Positions 17,226 to 25,906 of a stretch of DNA of 64,000 nt are shown piece after piece (positions within the stretch are counted from its first letter, which is position 1; every line of letters starts with the position of its first letter). Both the position numbers and the translations under genes were made by a program. The stretch covers positions 248,001 to 312,000 of the forward strand of contig NZ_VTOL01000008.1 of assembly GCF_009801115.1 (NCBI RefSeq), written 5' to 3'. The notes below the pieces were generated by a model. That model was not told the DNA's origin, did no database searches, and saw only the letters and a list, made by a program, of their open reading frames with translations. Source of the stretch: Dyadobacter sp. 3J3 (GTDB lineage Bacteria > Bacteroidota > Bacteroidia > Cytophagales > Spirosomataceae).

Positions 17226-18509
17226 ATGAACAAAATAAAATTTACTTTCTCACTCATTAAAGATAGTTTTAATGAATTCATGAATGATAATGGGTTGAAA
17301 CTAGCCGCCGCACTGTCCTATTATACAGTATTTTCACTGGCTCCCATGTTGCTCGTCATCATATCTGTTGTAAGTTTTTTCTATGGCAAAGAGGCTTTTA
17401 CCGGCGAATTATTTGGACAGATAAGCGGGTTGGTTGGAAAAGACGCCGCCATTCAGCTTCAGGAAATTATCAAGAATGCGGAAATATCCAATAAATCAAC
17501 GGTGGCTGCGACAGTGGGCATTGTTACCTTGCTTATTGGTGCAACGGGAGTCTTTGCAGAAATACAGGATTCGATCAATTTTATTTGGTCAATCAAATCA
17601 AAGCCTAAAAAAAGCTGGCTAGCTTATCTTAGGAACAGGCTTTTATCTTTTTCAGTAATCCTGACACTTGGTTTTTTGTTGATCGTAACGCTCGGTGTAA
17701 ATACTGCAATAGATTTGCTAAGCACCAGACTTGAACGCTACTTTTCAGAAGTTTCCGTTATTATTTTTACTGGTTTAAATATTATCCTGGTACTTATCGT
17801 GCTAACAGCCTTATTTACAGCCATTTTTAAAGTTTTGCCCGACGGTCACGTCCGTTGGAAAGAATGTATGGTCGGCGCAGGCTTCACGGCCATCCTTTTC
17901 GCAATCGGAAAATTTGGGATCAGTTTTTACCTCGGCCAACAGGATCTTGGCGCAACTTATGGAGCGTCAGCTTCTATTGTCATTCTGCTTACGTGGGTCT
18001 ATTATTCCTCAATTATTTTGTATTTCGGTGCGGAATTTACCAAGGTTTATGCCAAAACGGATGGTGAAGATATTTCGCCAAATGAGCATGCTGTGTTAAT
18101 TTCGAGACTTGAAGTGGTCGAAAAACATGGAACCGCCGCAGCAGAAGTTCCCAAACCTTCTTTTAAAATGGTCGCATCTTTACCTGAAGAAGGTAAAAAA
18201 CTCATCCATACTGTTATCAAGTTCATTGATGACAAAATGGATATAGTAAAACAACAAATCCTTCCCGTTTTTGAATCGGTTGCGGCAACGGTTACATTTT
18301 ATATTTTGACAGCCATGCTTGGTTTTACGATCCTTATCACCTGTTTGCTGCTTCTTGGGAATTTCCTGAATCAGTCATTAAACAGCGATTATCTGGGATA
18401 TCTGATTCTGTTGGGAATTTTTCTGATTTTTGGCGCAGTAAGCATTTTTCTACGAAAAAATGTTCTCGAACTGGTTCGTAAAATTCTGATTATGATGAAT
18501 AAAGCCTGA
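17226..18509 (+). CDS. YihY/BrkB-family inner-membrane protein
   Basis: 427 residues. The N-terminal 280 residues have the six-helix YihY/BrkB/UPF0761 pattern, including LKLAAALSYYTVFSLAPMLLVIIS, ATGVFAEIQDSINFIW and ASIVILLTWVYYSSIILYFGAEFTKVYA. The C-terminal extension of about 140 residues adds two more hydrophobic helices near residues 350-415, which is longer than basic members. Function is unresolved; some family members were once called ribonuclease BN in error. The stop is 1 bp from the convergent fusion gene. Confidence 0.9.
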   Translation: MNKIKFTFSLIKDSFNEFMNDNGLKLAAALSYYTVFSLAPMLLVIISVVSFFYGKEAFTGELFGQISGLVGKDAAIQLQEIIKNAEISNKSTVAATVGIVTLLIGATGVFAEIQDSINFIWSIKSKPKKSWLAYLRNRLLSFSVILTLGFLLIVTLGVNTAIDLLSTRLERYFSEVSVIIFTGLNIILVLIVLTALFTAIFKVLPDGHVRWKECMVGAGFTAILFAIGKFGISFYLGQQDLGATYGASASIVILLTWVYYSSIILYFGAEFTKVYAKTDGEDISPNEHAVLISRLEVVEKHGTAAAEVPKPSFKMVASLPEEGKKLIHTVIKFIDDKMDIVKQQILPVFESVAATVTFYILTAMLGFTILITCLLLLGNFLNQSLNSDYLGYLILLGIFLIFGAVSIFLRKNVLELVRKILIMMNKA

Positions 18510-18510
18510 T

Positions 18511-20925
18511 TTATTTCCCCTGGACAATCACCTTTCCTATCACTTTGTCATGTAGAGAAATTATATACAATCCCGCAGAAAGTCTTTCAATATTTATCTT
18601 TTGACTTTGCTGTGAAACTGTCTGAAAAATAACAGTTCTTCCGGATTGGTCAGTGATCCTAATTTTTGCTGGAAAATACTTTTCACTGGCTTTAATTTGA
18701 ATAAAATCAAGAGCTGGAGAAGGAAATAAGATTATAGGATCAAAGGATTTTCTAATGACAGAAATGATGCTTGAATAAGCATACGTATCATCAAGGTCCA
18801 CCAGTTTTAGCCTATAATAATATGTCTGGTCTGTGAGTTTGGTATCTTGAAAATTGTAGTTCGAATTGTTTAAAGCATGTGATTTCAAAATAGTCTGTTG
18901 TTCAAAATGTCTTCCATCTACACTTCTTTCAAGCTCAAATTGTTTGAAATTTATCTCACTACTCGTTTTCCATTGTACCAAAATCTGATCTGCTTCGATT
19001 TCTTTTGCTTCAAAAGACTGTAATTTAACGGGTAACGGTGTACCCAGACAAAGCACATTCATTTTCGCTGCATGGGTAGCAAGGCCAAAATCAGGATCGT
19101 TTATTATCGTATTTCCATAAGTAGAAAGATCTGTAAAACTGCCATTCATGCTGATACGACGACCATTTATTCCTTCACAAAAATCGTCCGTCCATGTCCA
19201 GGCCAACCAACCGATATTATGGTTCTGGCAACTTTGGAGCAGATTTTTATAGGCTGGAATCGTATTAGAGCAAGGCCCGGTCGCGTCCTGAACATTAGCA
19301 ATTTCTCCAAGAATAATCGGAAATCCGGCATCGGCAATTTGTTGAACACGCGCTTCCATGGCAGCAGCATCATCCGCATACCAGTAGGCGTGTGCACTCA
19401 TGATAACATTATGCAAAGGATCCTGAGTCCTGAGCGCTGCTCCGGCCTGCAACGCAATATCCAGACTTTGACCACAATCAGGAGCATCAATCATAAACGG
19501 CACCTGAATTCCGGCAGCGCGCAAATCTGTGATAACGGTTTTATAATGATTGAGCCAGGTGGTATAGGCTGCTGTCTGATCAGATGCCCAACGCACCTCT
19601 CCAAATTCATTTGCAATATTTACGATAACAAAACCTTTGTGTTTGGTTATCAAATCTTTTACAGATTGCTGTTTCCACCAGGGCAAAATCATGTTATTAA
19701 ACTGAGTATAATCATTTGAACAAGTCACGTCGTGCAGGTCAATGACAGAAACAATTCCTGCATTCCTAAAACGCGTGATCACAACGTCAAGGTCTGCAAC
19801 AGAATACGGTTTCCAGTTGGCAGCACGGCTGGCATACCATTCAATTCTAACAATATTAGGTTTTGCCTTAATTATTTCCGCCGACAATTCATTATTTACA
19901 CCTGTTGGATCTCCGTTGATATTGGCGGGAAATTCCCAGTCGTCAGCTAGTGAATAATTCATACCCCTTGGTATAAATACCTCATTACAAGGACTCATGA
20001 TTTGGTTACCTGCTGTATGAATCGTACCATCAGCATACGTTGGCGTTTCAGGGGTAGAAGAACAGGAAGGCGCCGAGGTTATGGAATAAGCTTTTACAAA
20101 ATCCCAGATCACCTGAGCCGGATTAAAACCTGCGACCGCAGGCCAGCTATGCCCCACACCAGCCACACGGATCAGTGAAATCTCTTTTGTTGCCGGCGGC
20201 GCACCCACACAAAAAGAAAGTTTTGTCACATTTGGTACAATGGTAGTGTTAGGAAGCGTATAGGTATTTTTACCGCAAGTGAAATATGAAAACTCGGTAA
20301 GTGGCCATTCATTCCACTCCGTAGGCTGATGGTCAGGGTCTGGGTAATCTACTGTCCCGTCAGGGTCACCATGAATATGAAGAATAGGAACAGGCTTGAA
20401 ACTGGCACTATTGAAATAGGAATAATTGTTATTGTTAGCATACATATTACCTGCCACAGGAGCAAAAGCAGCAATTCTCCCGGCCAGATTCACCGCTAAA
20501 TTATATGTCATAAAACCGCCTGCTGAATGTCCGGAAGCATATATTTTTTGCGTATTGATATGATAGGCCGAACAAAAATAATCGATCATATCGGAGGTAA
20601 AATTCACATCTTTCAGCTGATCAATAGCACGATTCCAGCCATTGCCATCATTATCTGCATTTGGATATACAACGATAAAATTGTTGACATCGGCAATGGC
20701 GTCAAAACCGGTTGTACTTTTAATTCCCGGGCCACTTCCGCCATCACCATGAAAAACGAAAAGTAACGGAAGATTTTGCGATACCGCAATTCCCGGTGCG
20801 TGAAAAATAAAACTTCTGCCTTTTCCTCCGGAAGTTATCGTTTCCGTGATATCTATTCCGTAAGCTGTAAAAGTCAAAAAGCACAGAAAAAATAATATAG
20901 CTAAACTGCGTTGAGAATGTTTCAT
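18511..20925 (-). CDS. Secreted esterase (CE1-like) - GH5 fusion with T9SS sorting domain
   Basis: 804 residues from ATG 20925, giving the signal peptide MKHSQRSLAILFFLCFLTFT. Domain 1 (about 30-290) is a CE1/poly-hydroxybutyrate-depolymerase-like esterase: LFVFHGDGGSGPG oxyanion loop, nucleophile S134 in GHSAGG, and a late GVGHSWP His. Domain 2 (about 310-640) is a GH5-type TIM barrel with acid/base E440 (NIANEFGE) and nucleophile E541 (ILGEIAN). A beta-sandwich with WKTSSEINFKQFELERS follows, then a C-terminal T9SS sorting domain (FPSPALDFIQI...GLYIISL...VIVQGK). It should be secreted or anchored outside and remove ester decorations while cutting a beta-mannan or glucan chain. The polysaccharide is not certain. 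Confidence 0.88.
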   Translation of the reverse strand: MKHSQRSLAILFFLCFLTFTAYGIDITETITSGGKGRSFIFHAPGIAVSQNLPLLFVFHGDGGSGPGIKSTTGFDAIADVNNFIVVYPNADNDGNGWNRAIDQLKDVNFTSDMIDYFCSAYHINTQKIYASGHSAGGFMTYNLAVNLAGRIAAFAPVAGNMYANNNNYSYFNSASFKPVPILHIHGDPDGTVDYPDPDHQPTEWNEWPLTEFSYFTCGKNTYTLPNTTIVPNVTKLSFCVGAPPATKEISLIRVAGVGHSWPAVAGFNPAQVIWDFVKAYSITSAPSCSSTPETPTYADGTIHTAGNQIMSPCNEVFIPRGMNYSLADDWEFPANINGDPTGVNNELSAEIIKAKPNIVRIEWYASRAANWKPYSVADLDVVITRFRNAGIVSVIDLHDVTCSNDYTQFNNMILPWWKQQSVKDLITKHKGFVIVNIANEFGEVRWASDQTAAYTTWLNHYKTVITDLRAAGIQVPFMIDAPDCGQSLDIALQAGAALRTQDPLHNVIMSAHAYWYADDAAAMEARVQQIADAGFPIILGEIANVQDATGPCSNTIPAYKNLLQSCQNHNIGWLAWTWTDDFCEGINGRRISMNGSFTDLSTYGNTIINDPDFGLATHAAKMNVLCLGTPLPVKLQSFEAKEIEADQILVQWKTSSEINFKQFELERSVDGRHFEQQTILKSHALNNSNYNFQDTKLTDQTYYYRLKLVDLDDTYAYSSIISVIRKSFDPIILFPSPALDFIQIKASEKYFPAKIRITDQSGRTVIFQTVSQQSQKINIERLSAGLYIISLHDKVIGKVIVQGK

Positions 20926-21037
20926 ACTCCTGAACACTAAATAAATAGACACGAAATAGTTCTACTAAATTAACATATTAAGTAGAAAACATTTTACAAT
21001 AAGGAATCTAATTTCAGTGACAGTTACTGATCGGTTG

Positions 21038-21068
21038 GAATGATAGAATGATAGAATGATAGAATGAT
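21038..21068. repeat. 8-bp tandem repeat, 3.9 copies
   Basis: GAATGATA is repeated in tandem from 21038 to 21068 in the gap between the LytTR regulator stop and the start of the fusion gene. It is noncoding on both strands and prone to slippage. Confidence 0.85.
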
Positions 21069-21132
21069 GAAAGTTCGGGATTGACAGAATCAGTTCCAGT
21101 TAGCCAATCATTTTTTTATTTAAAATTCAACA

Positions 21133-21828
21133 TTATTTAAGGGAAGATGTAACGTCATCTGAAAACATACTACCGACAGGAATGATATGCGTCCCGATGT
21201 GTATTTGATGACGTTCAATTTTGCTGATCCTGCTTTTTGAAACAATAAAAGAACGATGTACACGAATAAAATCCTTTTGCGGTAAAAGCCCCAAAACATC
21301 TTTAACAGTAAGACGGGATAATATTTTATCCTGTTGGAGCATAAAAACCATGTAATTTCCAGAGCTCTCAATGTATAATATTTCGTTAAAATACACTTTA
21401 ACCTGCCCAAAACCAGATTTTAGAAATAGAAAATCTGGTTTTGAAATCGATTTTTTTGTACGGGAATCCAATATCTCGGATGCTTTTTTACAAGCTGTAG
21501 CGAAACGTTCAGCGGAAAATGGTTTGAGCAGATAATCCACTGCGTCCAGCTCGTAACTTTTAACAGCATGTTCGGTGTAAGCCGTTGTAAAAATGACAAG
21601 CGGTTTATTATCAAGTGCTTTCAACAATTCAAAACCGGAAATATCCGGCATTTTGATATCCAGAAAAATCAGGTCGACAGCATTTTCCTTTATAAATTCG
21701 ATTGCATCAAAAGCATTAACAAAACTAGCCTGCAAGTTCACAAAAGCAACTTTTGCCGACAATGCTTCAATAATTCCCAATGCAATGGGTTCATCATCCA
21801 CAGCAATTGCCTTAATCATTATACTCAT
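21133..21828 (-). CDS. LytTR-family response regulator
   Basis: 231 residues. The receiver domain (about 4-120) has the acidic pair in AVDDEP, the phospho-acceptor D57 (LIFLDIKMP), and the Lys in LLKPFS. A LytTR DNA-binding domain follows (about 140-230): FLFLKSGFGQVKVYFNEILYIES, then DFIRVHRSFIVSKSRISKI. It lies 31 bp downstream of the histidine kinase on the same strand and is its cognate regulator. LytTR proteins typically bind paired direct repeats upstream of envelope genes. Start M1 or M4 is possible. Confidence 0.92.
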   Translation of the reverse strand: MSIMIKAIAVDDEPIALGIIEALSAKVAFVNLQASFVNAFDAIEFIKENAVDLIFLDIKMPDISGFELLKALDNKPLVIFTTAYTEHAVKSYELDAVDYLLKPFSAERFATACKKASEILDSRTKKSISKPDFLFLKSGFGQVKVYFNEILYIESSGNYMVFMLQQDKILSRLTVKDVLGLLPQKDFIRVHRSFIVSKSRISKIERHQIHIGTHIIPVGSMFSDDVTSSLK

Positions 21829-21859
21829 TTCCGGATTATCATTTCAAATTAATAAAGGC

Positions 21860-23341
21860 TTAAAACCGCAAAGTAAGATGTACAAAATATTCTATCTGGG
21901 ATTCTCTGATTTGTAATTCATATTTTCCAGCATATAGCAATTCGAGTCGCTGGCGTACATTTTCCAAACCAATCCCGGTATGTTTATTTTCCGGATCAGC
22001 CTGATTTTTAGGATGAATGCTATTATAAACATCCAGTTCCAGTTTACTACCCTGACACCTCAGCGAAATATTTATCCACGATCGGTACTGCAAACTAACA
22101 CCGTGTTTATAAGCATTTTCTATAAATGGGATTAAGAGCATGGGTGCTATGGAATGCTGACAGGTATTTTCAGAAATATTTACTTCGACTTTAATATTTT
22201 CGGACTTGGCCAGACGAAGATTCTGCAAATGAATATAATCTTTCAGGTAATCCACCTCGCGCGCCACCGGAATTATATCCAGATTGTTCTCATAAAGCAT
22301 AAACCGCATCATATCTCCCAGCTTTTGAATTCCTTCCGAGGTCCTGTCAGCACTTTCCTGAATTGCCGTTCCGTACAGGGTGTTCAATACATTGAAAAGA
22401 AAATGAGGATTGATTTGTGATCGAAGAAATTGTAGGTCCGCAGAAGATTTCCCAAGTTCAGTTTTAAGTGAATAAAGTTGTTGAAGCTGGTCTTTATTCT
22501 GGTTGTATATAAACCATGAGAACACAATTGCTATCGCAAAAACAAGAAAATTTATCGTTAAAAAAGCCATAGGTGGAGGAAGTTTGTCAAGACCTTTTAA
22601 AAAGATCATAGAGAAAAATCCTGAAAGAAGCACCGCGCACGAAAGGCTAATAACGTAACGCCAAAGCTTGTATGACTGTTTTTGATATTTGGGGATTAAA
22701 AAATATAAGTTGAAAGCATAAAGAAAATATCCACACGGAATTACACTAAGCCAGAATGGTCCAAAATCACCATTATCACTTTTGATCAAAACAAATAGAA
22801 TAACAGCCCAAATCAGGAAAACTGCTATAACTTCCCTAACGATTCTGGCACGTAATGTTTGACCATCATAGTCACCAACCAGATAGAGCAAAAACAGGTT
22901 TTTGGTAACCGTATATCCCAAAAACAATAGAAATATTTTGAATGTTGTCGGAACGCTGTTGATAAGACTTTGACCAAAGGTTGGATACGTCAGAAAGTTG
23001 TCGTTACGATAATAGCTGGCACACGCTGTTGTTAAAAAGAAAAAAGTAAGGAGAACAAAAAGAGCAATAATATTCCATTTTTTGCGTGGCTGATATTTAG
23101 GAAGAACCCAGTTGTTTAGAAAAATAAAACTTAGATATAAAGCAGTTACAACCGAAATCCGGGGTAAAAGATGGTACGTATCATAATCATACACCAACCC
23201 TTTTTCCGCAAAGAGCTTTGTCATTTCATGGATATATGGCCGATGCGGATCACTGGCTGAAAAAGCACTGTCAAGTAGTTGATAAATACTAAAAATCCAG
23301 CAAATTGTTGCCAGCCAAAATTCACTCAAACGTAGTTTCAT
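21860..23341 (-). CDS. LytS-type sensor histidine kinase
   Basis: 493 residues. The N-terminal part (about 1-290) carries seven to eight hydrophobic helices with no recognised ligand domain. The His_kinase domain (PF06580) includes LRSQINPHFLFNVLNTLYG with phospho-acceptor H313. The HATPase_c region shows LLIPFIENAYKHG (N box) and HTGIGLENVRQRLELLY (G box). It sits in the inner membrane and phosphorylates the LytTR regulator encoded just downstream. A 1-phospho-relay pair of this type is frequent in Bacteroidota. Confidence 0.92.
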   Translation of the reverse strand: MKLRLSEFWLATICWIFSIYQLLDSAFSASDPHRPYIHEMTKLFAEKGLVYDYDTYHLLPRISVVTALYLSFIFLNNWVLPKYQPRKKWNIIALFVLLTFFFLTTACASYYRNDNFLTYPTFGQSLINSVPTTFKIFLLFLGYTVTKNLFLLYLVGDYDGQTLRARIVREVIAVFLIWAVILFVLIKSDNGDFGPFWLSVIPCGYFLYAFNLYFLIPKYQKQSYKLWRYVISLSCAVLLSGFFSMIFLKGLDKLPPPMAFLTINFLVFAIAIVFSWFIYNQNKDQLQQLYSLKTELGKSSADLQFLRSQINPHFLFNVLNTLYGTAIQESADRTSEGIQKLGDMMRFMLYENNLDIIPVAREVDYLKDYIHLQNLRLAKSENIKVEVNISENTCQHSIAPMLLIPFIENAYKHGVSLQYRSWINISLRCQGSKLELDVYNSIHPKNQADPENKHTGIGLENVRQRLELLYAGKYELQIRESQIEYFVHLTLRF

Positions 23342-23489
23342 ATCTTATTTTTTCGACAATGTTAGGGCGGGAATTTTCATCAAAAAAATATCAGTGACAG
23401 AAACATCGATCCGTGTGACGAAAAGAAAAAAATACGATTGGTTACAATCTGAAGTGCACTATTTTTTGTTTTTTGACCATTGTGAAAAA

Positions 23490-23831
23490 TCAAGGCTGAA
23501 GTTTTTCCAGCGCTACAAAATCCTCCCGAACGGGCGTGAAACAGTCAATTACCTTACATGCCGTTAAAGCCCTGGCCGAGTGCGGTGCCATGGATGGAAT
23601 AAAGGCCGCCATGCCTTTTGTTAGTAATTGAGTTTCCCCGTCGATAGTAAATTCAAGCTCCCCTTCCAACACATGGCAGCACTGTTCATGAATATGGCTA
23701 TGCTCCGGTAAATCTGTACCATTTTCAATGGTAAAATAACCAAAAGTTGAGTTTTCAGTATGTGCAAGCGTTCCGGAAATTCCGTCCCAAATCTGCAAAA
23801 TTTTACCCGAATTGAAATTTATAAATGACAT
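23490..23831 (-). CDS. Single-domain cupin protein
   Basis: 113 residues, a compact cupin: the first motif is LPEHSHIHEQCCHVLEGELEFTIDGE (the H-x-H-x3-E-like metal set) and the second GMAAFIPSMAPHSARAL with the closing His. It is likely a small metal-binding protein, possibly an isomerase or sensor. No substrate can be assigned. It lies upstream of, and in the same direction as, the histidine kinase gene but 148 bp away. Confidence 0.78.
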   Translation of the reverse strand: MSFINFNSGKILQIWDGISGTLAHTENSTFGYFTIENGTDLPEHSHIHEQCCHVLEGELEFTIDGETQLLTKGMAAFIPSMAPHSARALTACKVIDCFTPVREDFVALEKLQP

Positions 23832-24449
23832 GATAATATGCTTTTAATTTGACAGGACAAAGTAGTAAAAAATTCCCGCGTGATTTCCTGATGGATGCAA
23901 ATATAATGAAACCGATCTGTGAGGTAATTACAAATGCTGTACGCCCGGCTACATGCCACCATACCTGCATAGATTGATTTCGGGTAAATTATTACATATC
24001 TTTATGTTACGTATTTCTCACTTTATATAAATTAAATTATCATGAAAAATTATTTACAACTGCATCATCATAACCCTCTCAAAACAGCTACACTTTTTTC
24101 CTTTAAACATCTCTTTCTCAATAGCAAAACCCACAATTGGACGTTGATTTAATTTTTTTGTAAACAGTATTTTAACAAATACAATATCATTGTTCCGTTC
24201 TGACGGGATGATGTTATTTAGATGTTTTTAGTATTTGAAAATCAGTTCACTGGTCAGAATTGTCATTTTGTTGGCAATTTATTTCCGGAGAACAAAAAAT
24301 TTTTTGTCCGTAATTGATCAAAGCCAGCCTTTGTGAAAACTATGGACACCGCGTGGCTATACACAAAAAATGTGATAAAAATGAATGCATGATCAATCAG
24401 CATTTCAAAAGAAATAAATGACGCTGACACACAAATTGAATTATGAACA
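23832..24449. other. AT-rich gap holding one short ORF
   Basis: 618 bp between the cupin (minus) and the degenerate response regulator (plus). Apart from the 36-codon frame at 24042 and the large inverted repeat at its right edge, no feature is apparent. An ATG with overlapping AT-rich words near 24030 could be promoter DNA. Confidence 0.5.
24042..24152 (+). CDS. Possible 36-residue small ORF
   Basis: ATG 24042 opens a 36-codon frame ending at TAA 24152. The product is basic and His/Leu-rich (starts MKNYLQLHHHNPL and contains LFSFKHLFLN). The opening MKN and position after AT-rich DNA fit a small peptide gene, but there is no family match I know and no partner gene. It may be chance. Confidence 0.25.
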   Translation: MKNYLQLHHHNPLKTATLFSFKHLFLNSKTHNWTLI

Positions 24450-24500
24450 TTGTTCAAAATCAATCTTTACCGTCCTGCGGTAAAAATTGATTTTGAACAA
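24450..24500. promoter_or_regulatory. 23-bp inverted repeat upstream of the regulator gene
   Basis: Arms 24450-24472 and 24478-24500 pair with one mismatch around a 5-nt loop (TCCTG). It lies immediately before in-frame ATG 24501 and 42 bp before the preferred start 24543. In RNA it would form a very stable hairpin covering the ribosome-access region of the longer start; in DNA it could be an operator. Confidence 0.7.
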
Positions 24501-24542
24501 ATGCGAATGCCAGTTATAAAATTAAAAATAACCCCTCTTAAA

Positions 24543-25172
24543 ATGATAACTATTGCCCTCGTGGATAAACATCCGGTTATTCGTATAGGCCTGATTGCTT
24601 TACTCAAACATAACTTTAAAGAAATATTGATCCTGGAATCATCTTGCATGGCCGCTTTACTTAAAACAAATGCGAAAAGTGATGTGATCATTCTTGGAAT
24701 CAACCCCGATTTTGATGCCGACAATATTCGTTTTTTGAATAAATCAGGTGACAGGAATGCTTTTGGACCTATTATTGTATACGATGAAGAACCGCGTCCT
24801 TACCTGGCCTTATCATTTTTGAAGGCCGGTGTAATGGGATATTTATCCAAACAAAATAGTGAATCGGAATTGATAAAATGTATCAGCGACGTATTGACTG
24901 GAATCCGGTACGTATGCAAAGAAATTTTGGGGACAAACAAAGATGTGTCGGCTTTTGAAAAAACGATCCGTTTAAGGGAAAACAGGAATCTCACTTTTCA
25001 TGAATATGAAATAGCGCAATATATTTGCCATGGCGTCAATATTTCTGAAATTGCTCAGATTTTTGGTAGAAAAACGTCCACAATAAGCACCATTAAAATG
25101 AGAATCCTCAAAAAACTGAAAGTTAATAATGTTCTGGAATTACGCGACCTTATGCTCGTAAATGAGTCGTGA
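24543..25172 (+). CDS. LuxR-type regulator with degenerate receiver domain
   Basis: 209 residues from ATG 24543, which aligns with the usual start of NarL/FixJ receivers (MITIALVDKHPVIRIGL). Earlier starts (TTG 24450, ATG 24501) only add a basic leader. The receiver lacks the phospho-acceptor Asp (VIILGINPD has Gly52 where Asp is expected) and one of the acidic pair (D8-K9). The Lys-containing YLSKQNSESEL is kept. The C-terminal HTH is a LuxR type (LTFHEYEIAQYICHGVNISEIAQIFGRKTSTISTIKMRILKKL). It therefore probably works without phosphorylation. A 23-bp inverted repeat lies just upstream. Confidence 0.85.
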   Translation: MITIALVDKHPVIRIGLIALLKHNFKEILILESSCMAALLKTNAKSDVIILGINPDFDADNIRFLNKSGDRNAFGPIIVYDEEPRPYLALSFLKAGVMGYLSKQNSESELIKCISDVLTGIRYVCKEILGTNKDVSAFEKTIRLRENRNLTFHEYEIAQYICHGVNISEIAQIFGRKTSTISTIKMRILKKLKVNNVLELRDLMLVNES

Positions 25173-25315
25173 ATGGGTACCTGGCTTAATGATGAAAATA
25201 TATGATCAGGATCATTTTTCACTGTGTTGAAAATCAACTTTTAAGCAAACAGGTTTGAAGATTTTTGTATTGGATTGATGTCAACCTGATTCATTATCAA
25301 CTAACCCATATACCA

Positions 25316-25777
25316 GTGAAAACTTATTTTTATATTTTGTTCTTTTCTTGTGCCTTGTTGCTGCTTTTCGCCTGTAATTCCGGCCCTACACAAAATTCGG
25401 CAGTCAATATGAAAACTTCCGACAAAGACAGTACTTTCAATATTTGTTATTCTTCTATTGTAAAAAAGGATACCGTGCTGTTAAATGCGTTGATGTTTGG
25501 AGACAGTGTCAAGGGAAGTTTGGGGTACAAACTTTATGAAAAAGATCACACCAACGGCTCACTTCTTGGAAAAATGTACGGTGATACTTTGAAAGCTATC
25601 TGTACATTTATGGTTAAGGGTTCCGAGTCAACGCAGGAGGTGATATTTCTAAGAAAAGATTCTTTATTTTTAGAAGGTATTACCACCCGGAAGAATCAAA
25701 ATGGCAAAATTATTTTTACTGATCTGGAAAAACTACATTTCGACGGACTGGTTTTGAAGCATGTACCTTGTAAATAA
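25316..25777 (+). CDS. Small lipoprotein of unknown function
   Basis: GTG 25316 is preferred because it gives a clean lipoprotein signal (KTYFYILFFSCALLLLFAC, lipid Cys20); the frame is open upstream to a TTG at 25265. The mature 133 residues form a soluble domain with SLGYKLYEKDHTNGSLLGKMYGDTLKA, a pattern often seen in small Bacteroidota lipoproteins that I cannot name. A bidirectional terminator follows before the convergent S9 peptidase. Confidence 0.7.
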   Translation: MKTYFYILFFSCALLLLFACNSGPTQNSAVNMKTSDKDSTFNICYSSIVKKDTVLLNALMFGDSVKGSLGYKLYEKDHTNGSLLGKMYGDTLKAICTFMVKGSESTQEVIFLRKDSLFLEGITTRKNQNGKIIFTDLEKLHFDGLVLKHVPCK

Positions 25778-25842
25778 GCCGTTAAAACTGAAATATTTTA
25801 TATCTTTTCATTTGATGGAAATGACCAGGATAATCTTAAAAC

Positions 25843-25880
25843 AGAATAAGCTGTCCCCTACATTGGAGACAGCTTATTCT
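25843..25880. terminator. Bidirectional terminator
   Basis: A 13-bp perfect stem (25843-25855 with 25868-25880) lies between the lipoprotein stop (25777) and the convergent S9 peptidase stop (25907). Confidence 0.85.
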
Positions 25881-25906
25881 GCTTTCTTAGCATCTAAATT
25901 TTCTCG

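Noticed and set aside
21038-21068. CRISPR-like repeat
   Set aside because: Units are 8 bp with no spacers; it is a simple tandem repeat.
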